Assembly (NCBI RefSeq): GCF_022834715.1
Contig: NZ_BQKC01000001.1
Span: 1,400,501-1,464,500, forward strand
Direction: 5' to 3'
Length of the DNA: 64,000 bases
Source of the DNA: Granulimonas faecalis
GTDB lineage: Bacteria > Actinomycetota > Coriobacteriia > Coriobacteriales > Atopobiaceae
A program made the position numbers and the translations under genes. How positions within the stretch are numbered: the stretch's first letter is position 1; each line of letters begins with the position of its first letter. This document shows, in pieces, positions 42,112 to 49,520 of the stretch. The notes beneath the pieces were generated by a model, which was given only the letters and a program-made list of their open reading frames with translations, was not told the origin of the DNA and made no database searches.

Positions 42112-42265
42112 GAATCTGCGAGTCGACCCCGCGGGACGATAATGAACCCACCTCTCACAGGTGGGTGTCCTCGTCGCCGGTTCCAGCTTCCTCAACAACG
42201 GAGGATACCTGTACTGAGGACGAGATGCGGACTCCCTGAAACAAACGCGTCGGTTCACCCAGTTT
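42112..42265 (-). ncRNA. ssrS: Probable 6S RNA
   Basis: The minus strand has no protein gene here but reads like the 3' part of 6S RNA, which binds RNA polymerase holoenzyme. GAGGAAGCTGGAACCGGC, then GACGAGGACACCCACC, a small hairpin CCCACCT-GTGAG-AGGTGGG and TTCA follow the same order as the E. coli RNA (GAGAAGCC, GCGACGACACATTCACC, hairpin, GGTTCA). CTCGTC and GACGAG can pair across the central part. A terminator follows at once. The 5' end is uncertain (about 42260); TACAAA upstream may be the -10. Confidence 0.7.
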
Positions 42266-42489
42266 GTACCGCGAAAGTCGACGAACTCATAATACCCCGC
42301 CCCTCGTCGCTCCCCCGCCGGAGGGCGCGAAAGTGCACAAAACGTCGGGAAGCGGCCGGGAACGCCGGGCGACGGCGCATCCCCTCCATGCAGAGGCCAT
42401 GGCCTTTTTGGCCAGGGCGGGCCATGAAGTAGACTGGAAGACCTGACGGCCGCGACGGACGGCCCGGGCGGACACCGGAGGGAGGTCCC

Positions 42490-43650
42490 GTGAACTGGAT
42501 ACCGTTCGCCAGCGTGTTCCTCGCGGCGCTGGCGGGTACGCTCGCCACCGAGCCGGTCGCCCGGAGGGTCGCCGTGGCCCTTGGCGCCGTGGACATGCCC
42601 TCCAAGCGCCGCGTGAACGTGAGGCCCGTCCCCCGCATGGGCGGCATCGCCATCCTCTGCGGGCTCATCCTCGCCTGCATCGTGCAGTACCTGGGCACCA
42701 CCCGGCTCCAGTGGCCCGTGGTCCTCGTTCCCAGCCCAAAGCTCACGGTGACCTACCAGGGCATCGCGGCGTCGGTCCTCGCCATCTTCGTCGTGGGCGC
42801 CGTGGACGACGTGCGGCAGCTGAAGCCCCTCCCCAAGCTCCTGGGCCAGGTGGCTGCGGCCTCCATCGCCGCCGCGAGCGGCCTGGTCATCGGCGACATC
42901 GTGAACCCCTTCGCCGGTGGCGAGATCGCCCTCGGCTGGCTGGCCTACCCCATCACCGTAATCTACCTCGTGGCCTTCGCCAACATCATCAATCTCATCG
43001 ACGGCCTCGACGGCCTCGCCGCCGGCATCACGTGCATCTCGAGCTTCACGATGTTCGTGCTGGCCGTCCTCGCCCACCGCATGGACGCCGCGGCCCTCTC
43101 CATCGCGCTCTGCGGCGCCACGCTCGGGTTCCTCCGGTACAACTTCAACCCGGCCTCCATCTTCATGGGGGATTCCGGGTCGCTGCTGCTCGGGTTCCTC
43201 CTGGGCGTCATATCGCTGCTCTCCGTGGCGCGCGTCGCCGGCCTCACCACGCTGCTTCTCCCCCTCGTGCTCGCCGGCATCCCCATCATCGACACCTTCT
43301 CGGCGATCGTGCGCCGGCGCCGCGCCCACGTCTCGGTGGGCCATGCCGACAAGGGCCACATCCACCACCGCCTCATCGAGGAGGGCTTCGACCAGCGCCA
43401 GGCCGTGGTGCTCATCTACCTGTGGACGGCCGCCCTCTGCCTGGGGGCCGTCGTCATGACGCAGGTGGAGCCCCTCCCCCGCATCCTCGTCCTCGCATTC
43501 CTCGTGGCGATGTCGGCGCTCTTTGCCATGAGGCTCAAGCTCTTCACGCCCGTCCTGCTCCACCACTACGATACCCAGGGGCGAGACGAGCTCATCGGCC
43601 CGGACGACCCGGAGTTCGAGGAGGAGGCCCACCGCCAGCACATGGGGTGA
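42490..43650 (+). CDS. Undecaprenyl-phosphate sugar-1-phosphate transferase (TagO/WecA type)
   Basis: A 386-residue polytopic membrane enzyme of the MraY/WecA family that moves a sugar-1-phosphate (GlcNAc in TagO/WecA) onto undecaprenyl phosphate to start a wall or surface polymer. VNVRPVPRMGGIAIL, GAVDDVRQLKP, NLIDGLDGLAAG, FMGDSGSLLLG and the cytoplasmic ADKGHIHHRLIEEG loop are all present; the His-rich loop separates TagO/WecA from MraY. GTG start at 42490 follows GGAGG. It is transcribed alone. Confidence 0.92.
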   Translation: MNWIPFASVFLAALAGTLATEPVARRVAVALGAVDMPSKRRVNVRPVPRMGGIAILCGLILACIVQYLGTTRLQWPVVLVPSPKLTVTYQGIAASVLAIFVVGAVDDVRQLKPLPKLLGQVAAASIAAASGLVIGDIVNPFAGGEIALGWLAYPITVIYLVAFANIINLIDGLDGLAAGITCISSFTMFVLAVLAHRMDAAALSIALCGATLGFLRYNFNPASIFMGDSGSLLLGFLLGVISLLSVARVAGLTTLLLPLVLAGIPIIDTFSAIVRRRRAHVSVGHADKGHIHHRLIEEGFDQRQAVVLIYLWTAALCLGAVVMTQVEPLPRILVLAFLVAMSALFAMRLKLFTPVLLHHYDTQGRDELIGPDDPEFEEEAHRQHMG

Positions 43651-43669
43651 GGCAGCAGGGCCGTCGCCC

Positions 43670-43742
43670 TTGGGACAAAAGTGTCCGAGTGGTGGGACAG
43701 AAGTGCCCGACCATTGGGACAAAAGTGTCCGGGTGGTGGGAC
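43670..43742. repeat. 22-bp tandem intergenic element, locus 3 (three units)
   Basis: Three 22-base units (TGGGACAAAAGTGTCCGAGT, TGGGACAGAAGTGCCCGACC, TGGGACAAAAGTGTCCGGGT) and a closing TGGGAC, just downstream of the tagO-like gene. Confidence 0.85.
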
Positions 43743-43750
43743 TAACGGCG

Positions 43751-43792
43751 GAGGGGCGCCGCCCGTATCCGACGATACCGGCGGCGCCCCTC
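43751..43792. terminator. Bidirectional hairpin between the tagO-like gene and rplT
   Basis: GAGGGGCGCCGCC pairs with GGCGGCGCCCCTC and the inner GTATC-CGAC-GATAC extends the stem. It lies 32 bases past the rplT stop. No T-run. Confidence 0.65.
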
Positions 43793-43824
43793 ATGTCATC
43801 CGATGGTGCAGGTCCCGTCGCGCC

Positions 43825-44184
43825 CTACTCGGCGAGGGCCTTCTTGGCGACCTCGGCCAGCTCGGCGAAGGTGGCCTCGTCCTCGTAGGCGATCTGGGAG
43901 AGGACCTTGCGATCGAGCTCCACGCCGGCGAGCTTCAGGCCGTGCATGAAGTTGGAGTAGTTGAGGCCGTTCATGCGGGCGGCGGCGTTGATGCGCTGGA
44001 TCCAGAGCTTGCGGATGTCGCGCTTCTTGTTGCGACGGTCGCGGTACTGGTACTGCATGGAGTGGCGGCTCTGCTCCTTCATGCCGCGCAGGGTGCGCGA
44101 GGAGGTGCCGTAATAACCCTTGGTGCGCTCCTGGAGGGTGCGACGACGCTTCTTGGCGTTCACAGCGCGCTTGACTCGTGCCAT
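43825..44184 (-). CDS. rplT: 50S ribosomal protein L20
   Basis: A 119-residue basic protein needed for early 50S assembly. [15 protein letters not shown] and [20 protein letters not shown] are L20 landmarks. The ATG at 44184 follows AGGAG; a three-codon longer frame is unlikely. It is the last gene of infC-rpmI-rplT. L20 represses this operon in other bacteria by binding the leader RNA. Confidence 0.97.
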   Translation of the reverse strand: MARVKRAVNAKKRRRTLQERTKGYYGTSSRTLRGMKEQSRHSMQYQYRDRRNKKRDIRKLWIQRINAAARMNGLNYSNFMHGLKLAGVELDRKVLSQIAYEDEATFAELAEVAKKALAE

Positions 44185-44247
44185 GTAAATCAACTCCTAA
44201 ATGGGGCCCGGGGCCCGGCGAAAACGAAGGGAACGGAAGGGCGCGAG

Positions 44248-44442
44248 CTACTTGCCCATGCGCTGGGAGACGACCTTGGCGTCGCCGGCGGCCAGCGGGA
44301 CCTCCTTGCGGAAGCGGCGGATGCGCTTGGGCGACTTCTTGGTCAGGATGTGGCTCTTGAAGGCGTGGGCGTGCATGATCTTGCCGGTGCCGGTGCGGCG
44401 GAAACGCTTGGCAGAACCCTTGTGGGTCTTCATCTTGGGCAT
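44248..44442 (-). CDS. rpmI: 50S ribosomal protein L35
   Basis: A 64-residue basic protein; [20 protein letters not shown] and [13 protein letters not shown] are typical. GAAGGAG precedes the ATG. It starts one base after the infC stop and is followed 63 bases later by rplT. Confidence 0.97.
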   Translation of the reverse strand: MPKMKTHKGSAKRFRRTGTGKIMHAHAFKSHILTKKSPKRIRRFRKEVPLAAGDAKVVSQRMGK

Positions 44443-44443
44443 G

Positions 44444-45007
44444 CTAGTTCTCCTTCTTCTCTGCAGTGTCCTCGGGCTTCTCGTCGAAGGCGCCCTTGAT
44501 GGGGGCGACGAGCATATGCATGTTGCGGCCCTCCATCTTGGGCTGGGACTCCACGGTGGCGTAGGGCTTGAGGTCGTCGGCGAGGCGCTCGAGGACGTTC
44601 AGGCCCTGCTCCGGATGGGCCATCTCGCGGCCGCGGAACATGATGGTGATCTTGACGCGCGCGCCCTTCTTGAGGAAGCGCATGACGTGGCCCTTTTTGG
44701 TCTCGTAGTCACCGGTGTCGATCTTGGGACGGAACTTCATCTCCTTGATCTCGACACGCTGCTGGTTCTTACGGGCCGCCTTCTGCTTGATGGCCTGCTC
44801 GTACTTGTACTTGCCGTAGTCCATGACCTTGCAGACGGGCGGGTCGGCGTTGGGGGCGATCTCCACCAGGTCGAGGTTCTGCTCGTCGGCGATGCGCTGG
44901 GCGTCACGGACGCCGAAGAGCCCCAGCTGGGAGCCGTCGACGCCGATCAGGCGGCAGGTACGGGCGTTGATCTGGCCGTTGATGCGGGGTCCATCGTTCT
45001 TGGCTAT
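44444..45007 (-). CDS. infC: Translation initiation factor IF-3
   Basis: A 187-residue factor that prevents premature 50S joining and proofreads start codons. [20 protein letters not shown], the linker [21 protein letters not shown] split around residue 90, and [12 protein letters not shown] are conserved. No ATG, GTG or TTG fits: AGGAAGG lies nine bases before an in-frame ATA at 45007 (I-AKNDGPR). IF-3 genes use AUU/AUC/AUA starts for self-repression, so this start is well supported; an upstream ATG frame would run through the leader hairpin. Confidence 0.94.
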   Translation of the reverse strand: MAKNDGPRINGQINARTCRLIGVDGSQLGLFGVRDAQRIADEQNLDLVEIAPNADPPVCKVMDYGKYKYEQAIKQKAARKNQQRVEIKEMKFRPKIDTGDYETKKGHVMRFLKKGARVKITIMFRGREMAHPEQGLNVLERLADDLKPYATVESQPKMEGRNMHMLVAPIKGAFDEKPEDTAEKKEN

Positions 45008-45046
45008 GTCGGTGCACCTTCCTCTCTGCGCGGCCGGGGCCGCATA

Positions 45047-45080
45047 GAAAAACCGGTGGCATCCCAAGGAAGCCACCGGC
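45047..45080 (-). terminator. Leader attenuator of infC-rpmI-rplT
   Basis: On the minus strand CCGGTGGC-(11)-GCCACCGG is followed by TTTTTC, 40 bases before the infC start and inside the leader. It looks like a regulated terminator; L20 or another signal could decide read-through. A second hairpin (GCGGCGC-TCG-GCGCCGC) lies upstream at about 45099-45115. Confidence 0.75.
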
Positions 45081-45214
45081 ACGCAACACCTGTGAAGACG
45101 CGGCGCCGAGCGCCGCGAGATCCGTTTTGCTGGTACCAGTCAGCGACCCGCGGGTGCCGATCAGGTGGGGACGCGAGGTCCCGCTTGGGCATGGGCAGAC
45201 CCATGCGAGAAACC

Positions 45215-45242
45215 ATGGTACCGCAGGCCCACCCGGATGCAA
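45215..45242 (-). promoter_or_regulatory. Sigma-70-type promoter of infC
   Basis: TTGCAT (45242-45237), a 16-base spacer and TACCAT (45220-45215). Transcription would begin near 45208 and give a leader of about 200 bases. Confidence 0.55.
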
Positions 45243-45278
45243 GCCGTGCGGGGCGGTCCAAAGAACCGCCACATCCCC

Positions 45279-46694
45279 CTACCGCTCCAGGAGGCGCACC
45301 ACGGCCATATGGGCCTTGGTGTAGGGCCGATAGCGAAACGGCATGTCCAGGCGTGTGGACACGGTGAGCACGCCCTTGACGTCGGTGAACGTGTCGAACG
45401 AGAAGCGCCCGTGGTAGCGGCCCATGCCCGAGGCGCCGTCGCCGCCAAAGCCAAGGTTGGAGGTGGTGAGCTGCATGACGGTGTCGTTGACGCAGCCGGA
45501 GCCGAACCGCAGGCGCCGCTTGAAGTAGTCGACGGTCGCGGGGTCGTGGGTGAAGATGTAGGCCGCCAGCGGCGTGGGGCGTGCCGCGACCTCGTGCCAC
45601 ACGTCGCCGATGTCCGTGTAGGTGAGGACGGGCAGCACCGGGCCGAAGATCTCGTCGGCCATGACGGCGTCATCCAGGGTCACGCGGTCCATGACCGTGG
45701 GCTCGATCCGCAGGGTGGCAGGGTCCATGCGCCCGCCGAGGACCACCTTGGCCGGGTCGACGAGGCCCACGATGCGGTCGAAGTGCCGCCGCTTGCAGAT
45801 GTGGCCCCAGGCGGGGTTCTCCAGGGGGCGCGCGCCGTACTGGCGGCGCACCTCACGCTTGAGGGCCGCCACCAGCCCGTCGTGCACGGACTCGTGGACG
45901 AACACGTGGTTGGGGCAGACGCAGGTCTGGCCGCAGTTGAGGAACTTGCCGAAGACGATGCGGCGGGCTGCGAGGTCGATGTCGGCGTCCGGCGTCACGA
46001 TGCAGGGGCTCTGGCCACCGAGCTCGAGGGTGACCGGGCAGCAGATCTTGGCGCAGGCGCCCATGACGTAGGCGCCCACGGCCTTGGAGCCGGTGAAGAA
46101 CACGTGGTCCAGGGGCTGCTCGAGGATGGCGTCCGCCACGTCGTGGTGCCCGAGCACGCAGGCGACGTGCTCGGGCGGAAAGACCCCGGCGAGGATGTCG
46201 GCGATGACGCGGCTCACGCTGGGCGAGTAGTCGCTCGGCTTGACGACGACGCAGTTGCCGGCGGCGACGGCGCCCACGAGCGGGTCGAGGGCCAGCATGA
46301 ACGGGTAGTTCCACGGGCTCATGACGAACACGACGCCCTTGGGGCACGGGTAGTCCACGGAGGACGACGGGAAGCTCAGCAGGCTCGGCACACGCCACCT
46401 GGGGCGCGACCACCGGCGCACGTGGGCGATCTGGTAGGAGATCTCGGACAGGACGAGGCCCACCTCGGAGAGGTACGTCTCGTCGGGCGACTTGCCGAGG
46501 TCCGCGTGCATGGCCTCTGCGATGCGGCCCTCGTTGGCCTTGATGGCGTCGTAGAGCCGGCGCAGGGCGATGATGCGCAGGTTCACGTCCTGGGTGCGGC
46601 CGGCGTCGAAGTAGGCGTGCTGGCGCGCCACGAGGGCGGCCGCATCGAACGCGGGGGCGGCGGTGCTGGGGCTGTCGGCGGTGTCTGCGGTCAT
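45279..46694 (-). CDS. Aldehyde dehydrogenase, class 3-like
   Basis: A 471-residue NAD(P)-dependent enzyme oxidising aldehydes. FVMSPWNYPFMLALDPL and GNCVVVKPSDYSP bind the cofactor; VTLELGGQSPCIV carries the general-base Glu and FLNCGQTCVCPNHVFV the catalytic Cys; PVLTYTD and the C-terminal block are normal. It resembles the AlkH/ALDH3 group that lacks the N-terminal extension of other ALDHs. The ATG at 46694 follows GAGGAG. Physiological aldehyde unknown. It starts 37 bases beyond the infC promoter region on the same strand. Confidence 0.92.
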   Translation of the reverse strand: MTADTADSPSTAAPAFDAAALVARQHAYFDAGRTQDVNLRIIALRRLYDAIKANEGRIAEAMHADLGKSPDETYLSEVGLVLSEISYQIAHVRRWSRPRWRVPSLLSFPSSSVDYPCPKGVVFVMSPWNYPFMLALDPLVGAVAAGNCVVVKPSDYSPSVSRVIADILAGVFPPEHVACVLGHHDVADAILEQPLDHVFFTGSKAVGAYVMGACAKICCPVTLELGGQSPCIVTPDADIDLAARRIVFGKFLNCGQTCVCPNHVFVHESVHDGLVAALKREVRRQYGARPLENPAWGHICKRRHFDRIVGLVDPAKVVLGGRMDPATLRIEPTVMDRVTLDDAVMADEIFGPVLPVLTYTDIGDVWHEVAARPTPLAAYIFTHDPATVDYFKRRLRFGSGCVNDTVMQLTTSNLGFGGDGASGMGRYHGRFSFDTFTDVKGVLTVSTRLDMPFRYRPYTKAHMAVVRLLER

Positions 46695-46923
46695 CGGGTC
46701 CTCCTCGGGTTTGGGGTGGTTCATGCCCGGTCGGCGCGCCCGGAAGCGGGGCACCGGGCCTCTCCACATCCGTTTTTTAAGGTGCGTTTGAAGGGGAGGC
46801 ACGACGATGCTAGGCTGGGACGAGGTCGAGACGCCGGCACCGGGACCCGGGGGCTGCAGCCGGCCGAGCGAGATAGCATCCGCCATCGAACTCGGCCCCA
46901 TGCGGCCGGGAAGGGAGCCCGTC

Positions 46924-47652
46924 ATGCAAAGGTTCGTCGTGGAGGACTCGTTCTGGGACCTCTTTCCCGATGCGTCCGTCGCCTGCCTGGTGGTGCGCGG
47001 CATGAGGACCGCCGACGAGGTGGGGGCCGAGGACCGCGCCGCCATCGCGGGCCTGCTCGAGCAGGCCAACCGCGACGCCGCCAGGCACCTGGACTCCCCC
47101 ACCCTGGCCGAGAACGCGCCCGTCAAGGTGTGGCGCGAGGCCTACCGCAGCTTCAAGACCAAGCGCGGCGCGCGCTGCTCCATCGAGAACCTCCTCAAGC
47201 GCGTCCTCAAGGACAACCCCGTGGGCCCCATCACGCCGTCCGTGGACCTCTACAACATCGTGAGCCTGCGCCACGCGTTCCCCGTGGGCGGCGAGGACGT
47301 GAACGCCTTCGCCGGAGACCTGCGCCTGGGCGTCACCGAGGGCGGCGACGCGTTCTGGGCCCTCGGCGAGGAGAAGGACGACCCGACACTCCCCGGCGAG
47401 GTCTGCTACCGCGACGACGAGGGCGCCGTCTGCCGCTGCCTCAACTGGCGCGACGGGCAGCGCACCGCGCTCTCCGACGACTCCCGCGACGCGTTCCTCG
47501 TCATGGAGTCCGTGGACCCGGGGCGCTCCGACGACCTCGCGGCCGCCATCGACGAGCTCGGGGAGCTCGTGGGGCGGTTCCTCGGCGGCACCGTCACGGC
47601 CCGTGGCACGCTCACCCGCGAGAGCCCCGAGCTCGTCATCGTGGAGGACTAG
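46924..47652 (+). CDS. B3/B4 (PheT tRNA-binding-like) domain protein
   Basis: A 242-residue protein of the COG3382 type, whose B3/B4 domain occurs in the phenylalanyl-tRNA synthetase beta chain. VWREAYRSFKTKRGARCSIENLL is split here as VWREAYRSFKTK and SIENLLKRVLKDN; PITPSVDLYNIVSLRHAFPVGGED and the later CLNWRDGQRT are family blocks. Free-standing members may edit mischarged tRNA (inference). GGGAG precedes the ATG at 46924. A strong terminator follows. Confidence 0.85.
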   Translation: MQRFVVEDSFWDLFPDASVACLVVRGMRTADEVGAEDRAAIAGLLEQANRDAARHLDSPTLAENAPVKVWREAYRSFKTKRGARCSIENLLKRVLKDNPVGPITPSVDLYNIVSLRHAFPVGGEDVNAFAGDLRLGVTEGGDAFWALGEEKDDPTLPGEVCYRDDEGAVCRCLNWRDGQRTALSDDSRDAFLVMESVDPGRSDDLAAAIDELGELVGRFLGGTVTARGTLTRESPELVIVED

Positions 47653-47677
47653 GGGACGGCGGCAGCGCGGCCGACAG

Positions 47678-47719
47678 GGGCGCCCCGCCACCGGCACGAG
47701 GGTCGGTGGCGGGGCGCCC
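47678..47719 (+). terminator. Terminator of the B3/B4 gene
   Basis: GGGCGCCCCGCCACCG pairs with CGGTGGCGGGGCGCCC around a 10-base loop, followed by GTCTTTG. Confidence 0.8.
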
Positions 47720-47745
47720 GTCTTTGCGTGACCGGTGCAAAAGGC

Positions 47746-48708
47746 TCACTCGTCGGCCACGAAGGCCGAGGTCAGGCAGCTCACCACGCCGCAGGTGATG
47801 CCGCCGATGGGCCACGCCAGCCAGAAGAGCGGCGTCTGGTAGCCCGGCACGAACAGCATGACGAGGCCGACGAGGGTGGCCACGAGCATGACCGCGCCGC
47901 AAAGGCCGCCCGTGACGCGGTCGCGGCGGCTGCGGGGGCCGAGGGCGCCATCCGCCTCGGCGCCGGCGTTGGCGCTGTTGTAGGCCCCCACGTCCATGCC
48001 GCCCCAGAGCATCCCGCCCAGGACGATGAAGCGGACGCCCACGGCCACGAGGCAGAGCATGAGGCCACCGGCGAGGTCCTCGAGGCAGAGGTACTGGTCC
48101 ACGACGACGCACACCGCCACGCCCAGCAGGATGAGGGCGATGCCGGCCACGAGGCGCCGGGTGAGGAGGGTGCGGCAGGCGGCACGGTCCTCCTCGGTGT
48201 AGAAGTCCTCCACGAAGGGGTGGCTGCGCACAAAGGCCGAATGCCGGATGCCCGCCGGCACCACGAGGGCGACGCCCGCGGCCACGAGACCGAGCACCGG
48301 CAGGACGCCGAGGACGTCGACGAGACGATGGTCGATGTCGGCGAGGCGGCCGAGGGACTCGAGAAGCGCCGAGCAGGCCGGCCCGAGGATGAAGCAGGCC
48401 ACGGCCGTGGAGACGGACCGGGCGAAGGAGCGGCGCTCCTCGTCGTAGCCGCAGACGTCGGCGGGGGCGGCGTCGGGCATGGCCACCGTGGGCTCCGCGG
48501 GACGGGAGGTGAGGTCGCCGCAGACGAGGTCGTCCAGCGTGCAGCCGAAGATCTCGCAGATCTTGAGGAGCTTGTCCATCTCGGGGTTGGACTTGCCCGA
48601 CTCCCACTTGGTGACCGACTGGCGGGAGACGCCGAGGAGCATGGCGAGCTGCTCCTGGGTCATGCGGTGCGCGGCGCGGAGGTGCTGGACGTTCTCTCGG
48701 AAGCTCAT
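47746..48708 (-). CDS. XRE-family regulator with membrane domain
   Basis: A 320-residue protein: residues 1-65 are an XRE helix-turn-helix (MTQEQLAMLLGVSRQSVTKW, ESGKSNPEMDKLLKICEIF), followed by a linker and about seven hydrophobic segments from residue 100 to the end. Membrane-bound XRE regulators of this layout usually control neighbouring transport or stress genes; the ligand and target are unknown. AAAGGA precedes the ATG at 48708. Upstream lies a 640-base repeat-rich spacer. Confidence 0.85.
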   Translation of the reverse strand: MSFRENVQHLRAAHRMTQEQLAMLLGVSRQSVTKWESGKSNPEMDKLLKICEIFGCTLDDLVCGDLTSRPAEPTVAMPDAAPADVCGYDEERRSFARSVSTAVACFILGPACSALLESLGRLADIDHRLVDVLGVLPVLGLVAAGVALVVPAGIRHSAFVRSHPFVEDFYTEEDRAACRTLLTRRLVAGIALILLGVAVCVVVDQYLCLEDLAGGLMLCLVAVGVRFIVLGGMLWGGMDVGAYNSANAGAEADGALGPRSRRDRVTGGLCGAVMLVATLVGLVMLFVPGYQTPLFWLAWPIGGITCGVVSCLTSAFVADE

Positions 48709-48879
48709 GGATGTCCTTTCGGGCGGCGGGAAACGCGACGGCACCCACGATGGGGTTGCGGGACCCACGATTCTACCAACCGCTGGATGCTTTCTTAAGC
48801 TACCGGAAGGCACCTGGGGGTAGCGAACCGCAGGTAGCGGGGTTGCAAGGTCGACGGCGCGGAAAGCGGGGCGGCAGAC

Positions 48880-48933
48880 GAGGGTGCGGGTGCCGGGCCG
48901 GGAGGCGAGGGTGCGGGTGCCGGGCCGGGAGAC
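48880..48933. repeat. 27-bp tandem duplication
   Basis: GAGGGTGCGGGTGCCGGGCC-type 27-base unit at 48880-48906 and again at 48907-48933, almost identical to the last two bases. It lies in the spacer upstream of the XRE membrane regulator. Confidence 0.8.
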
Positions 48934-48984
48934 CGCCGACCCATGGCCCCGCCCGACAACGGGCGCCGCCCCTTATCCCGGCCG

Positions 48985-49200
48985 CGTGGCAGGGACGCCC
49001 TGTAGGGCCCCCTATAAGGACTCCTTGGCGCAAGCCCGCGTTGCCGTGCGCACTTTAAGAAGATTCTGCCGCAAAAGGGTCTTGGAGGGTGGATTCTGGC
49101 GCCCACAGCAGCCTTGGTACGCGACCTGCCGCCCTGTAAGGGGCACTTGCCGCAAGACCCCCTTGCAGGGCGCCCCTACTGGGTGGCTATGGCGCGCACG
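48985..49200. repeat. GC-rich repeat-filled spacer, third locus
   Basis: Contains CCCTGTAGGG, CCGCAAAAGGGTCTTGGAGG, and on the minus strand CCCTGCAAGGGGGTCTTGCG, all related to units near 0.7 and 23.5 kb. No gene is supported between 48709 and the tRNA-Leu fragment. Confidence 0.5.
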
Positions 49201-49237
49201 ACCCCGTCTGGACGGCGGGGAACCCGCCCGTCGGAAA

Positions 49238-49289
49238 ATGGGACAAAAGTGTCCGGGTGGTGGGACAAAAGTGTCCGACCAATGGGACA
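49238..49289. repeat. 22-bp tandem intergenic element, locus 4 (two units plus a partial)
   Basis: TGGGACAAAAGTGTCCGGGT and TGGGACAAAAGTGTCCGACC units with a closing TGGGACAC, about 60 bases outside the prophage end. Confidence 0.85.
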
Positions 49290-49347
49290 CTGCATATCTA
49301 AGAAAGCTCTCGGAACCCAAACGGGTGCCGGGAGCCGCTTCTTTCCA

Positions 49348-49402
49348 TGGTGCCCGAGGTGAGACTCGAACTCACACGGGGTTGCCCCCAGGGGTTTTTG
49401 AG
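49348..49402 (-). other. tRNA-Leu 3' fragment, left prophage attachment site (attL)
   Basis: The minus strand reads CTCAAAAACCCC (anticodon loop with CAA and the 3' side of its stem), the long variable arm TGGGGGCAACCCCG, the T arm GTGAGTTCGAGTCTCAC and CTCGGGCACCA. The 5' half is missing: the bases before CTCAAAA do not pair with ACCCC and no GCCCGAG acceptor strand is found. This is the displaced tRNA end expected at one side of a phage integrated in tRNA-Leu(CAA), with the integrase gene starting on the inner side. Confidence 0.85.
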
Positions 49403-49520
49403 TGCGGGTAAACCATCCAACAACACCCCTTCTACCAGCAGTTACGCCGTCAATACGGATAATTGTCTCTGCTTAGGTATGCTCGCGTTTGCCGGCCATG
49501 GCACGCCGTGGCACCGCACG

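Noticed and set aside
42112-42265. tmRNA, SRP RNA or riboswitch in the tRNA-Ala/tagO spacer
   Set aside because: The SRP tetraloop motif and a tmRNA tag frame are absent; the order of conserved blocks fits 6S RNA better.
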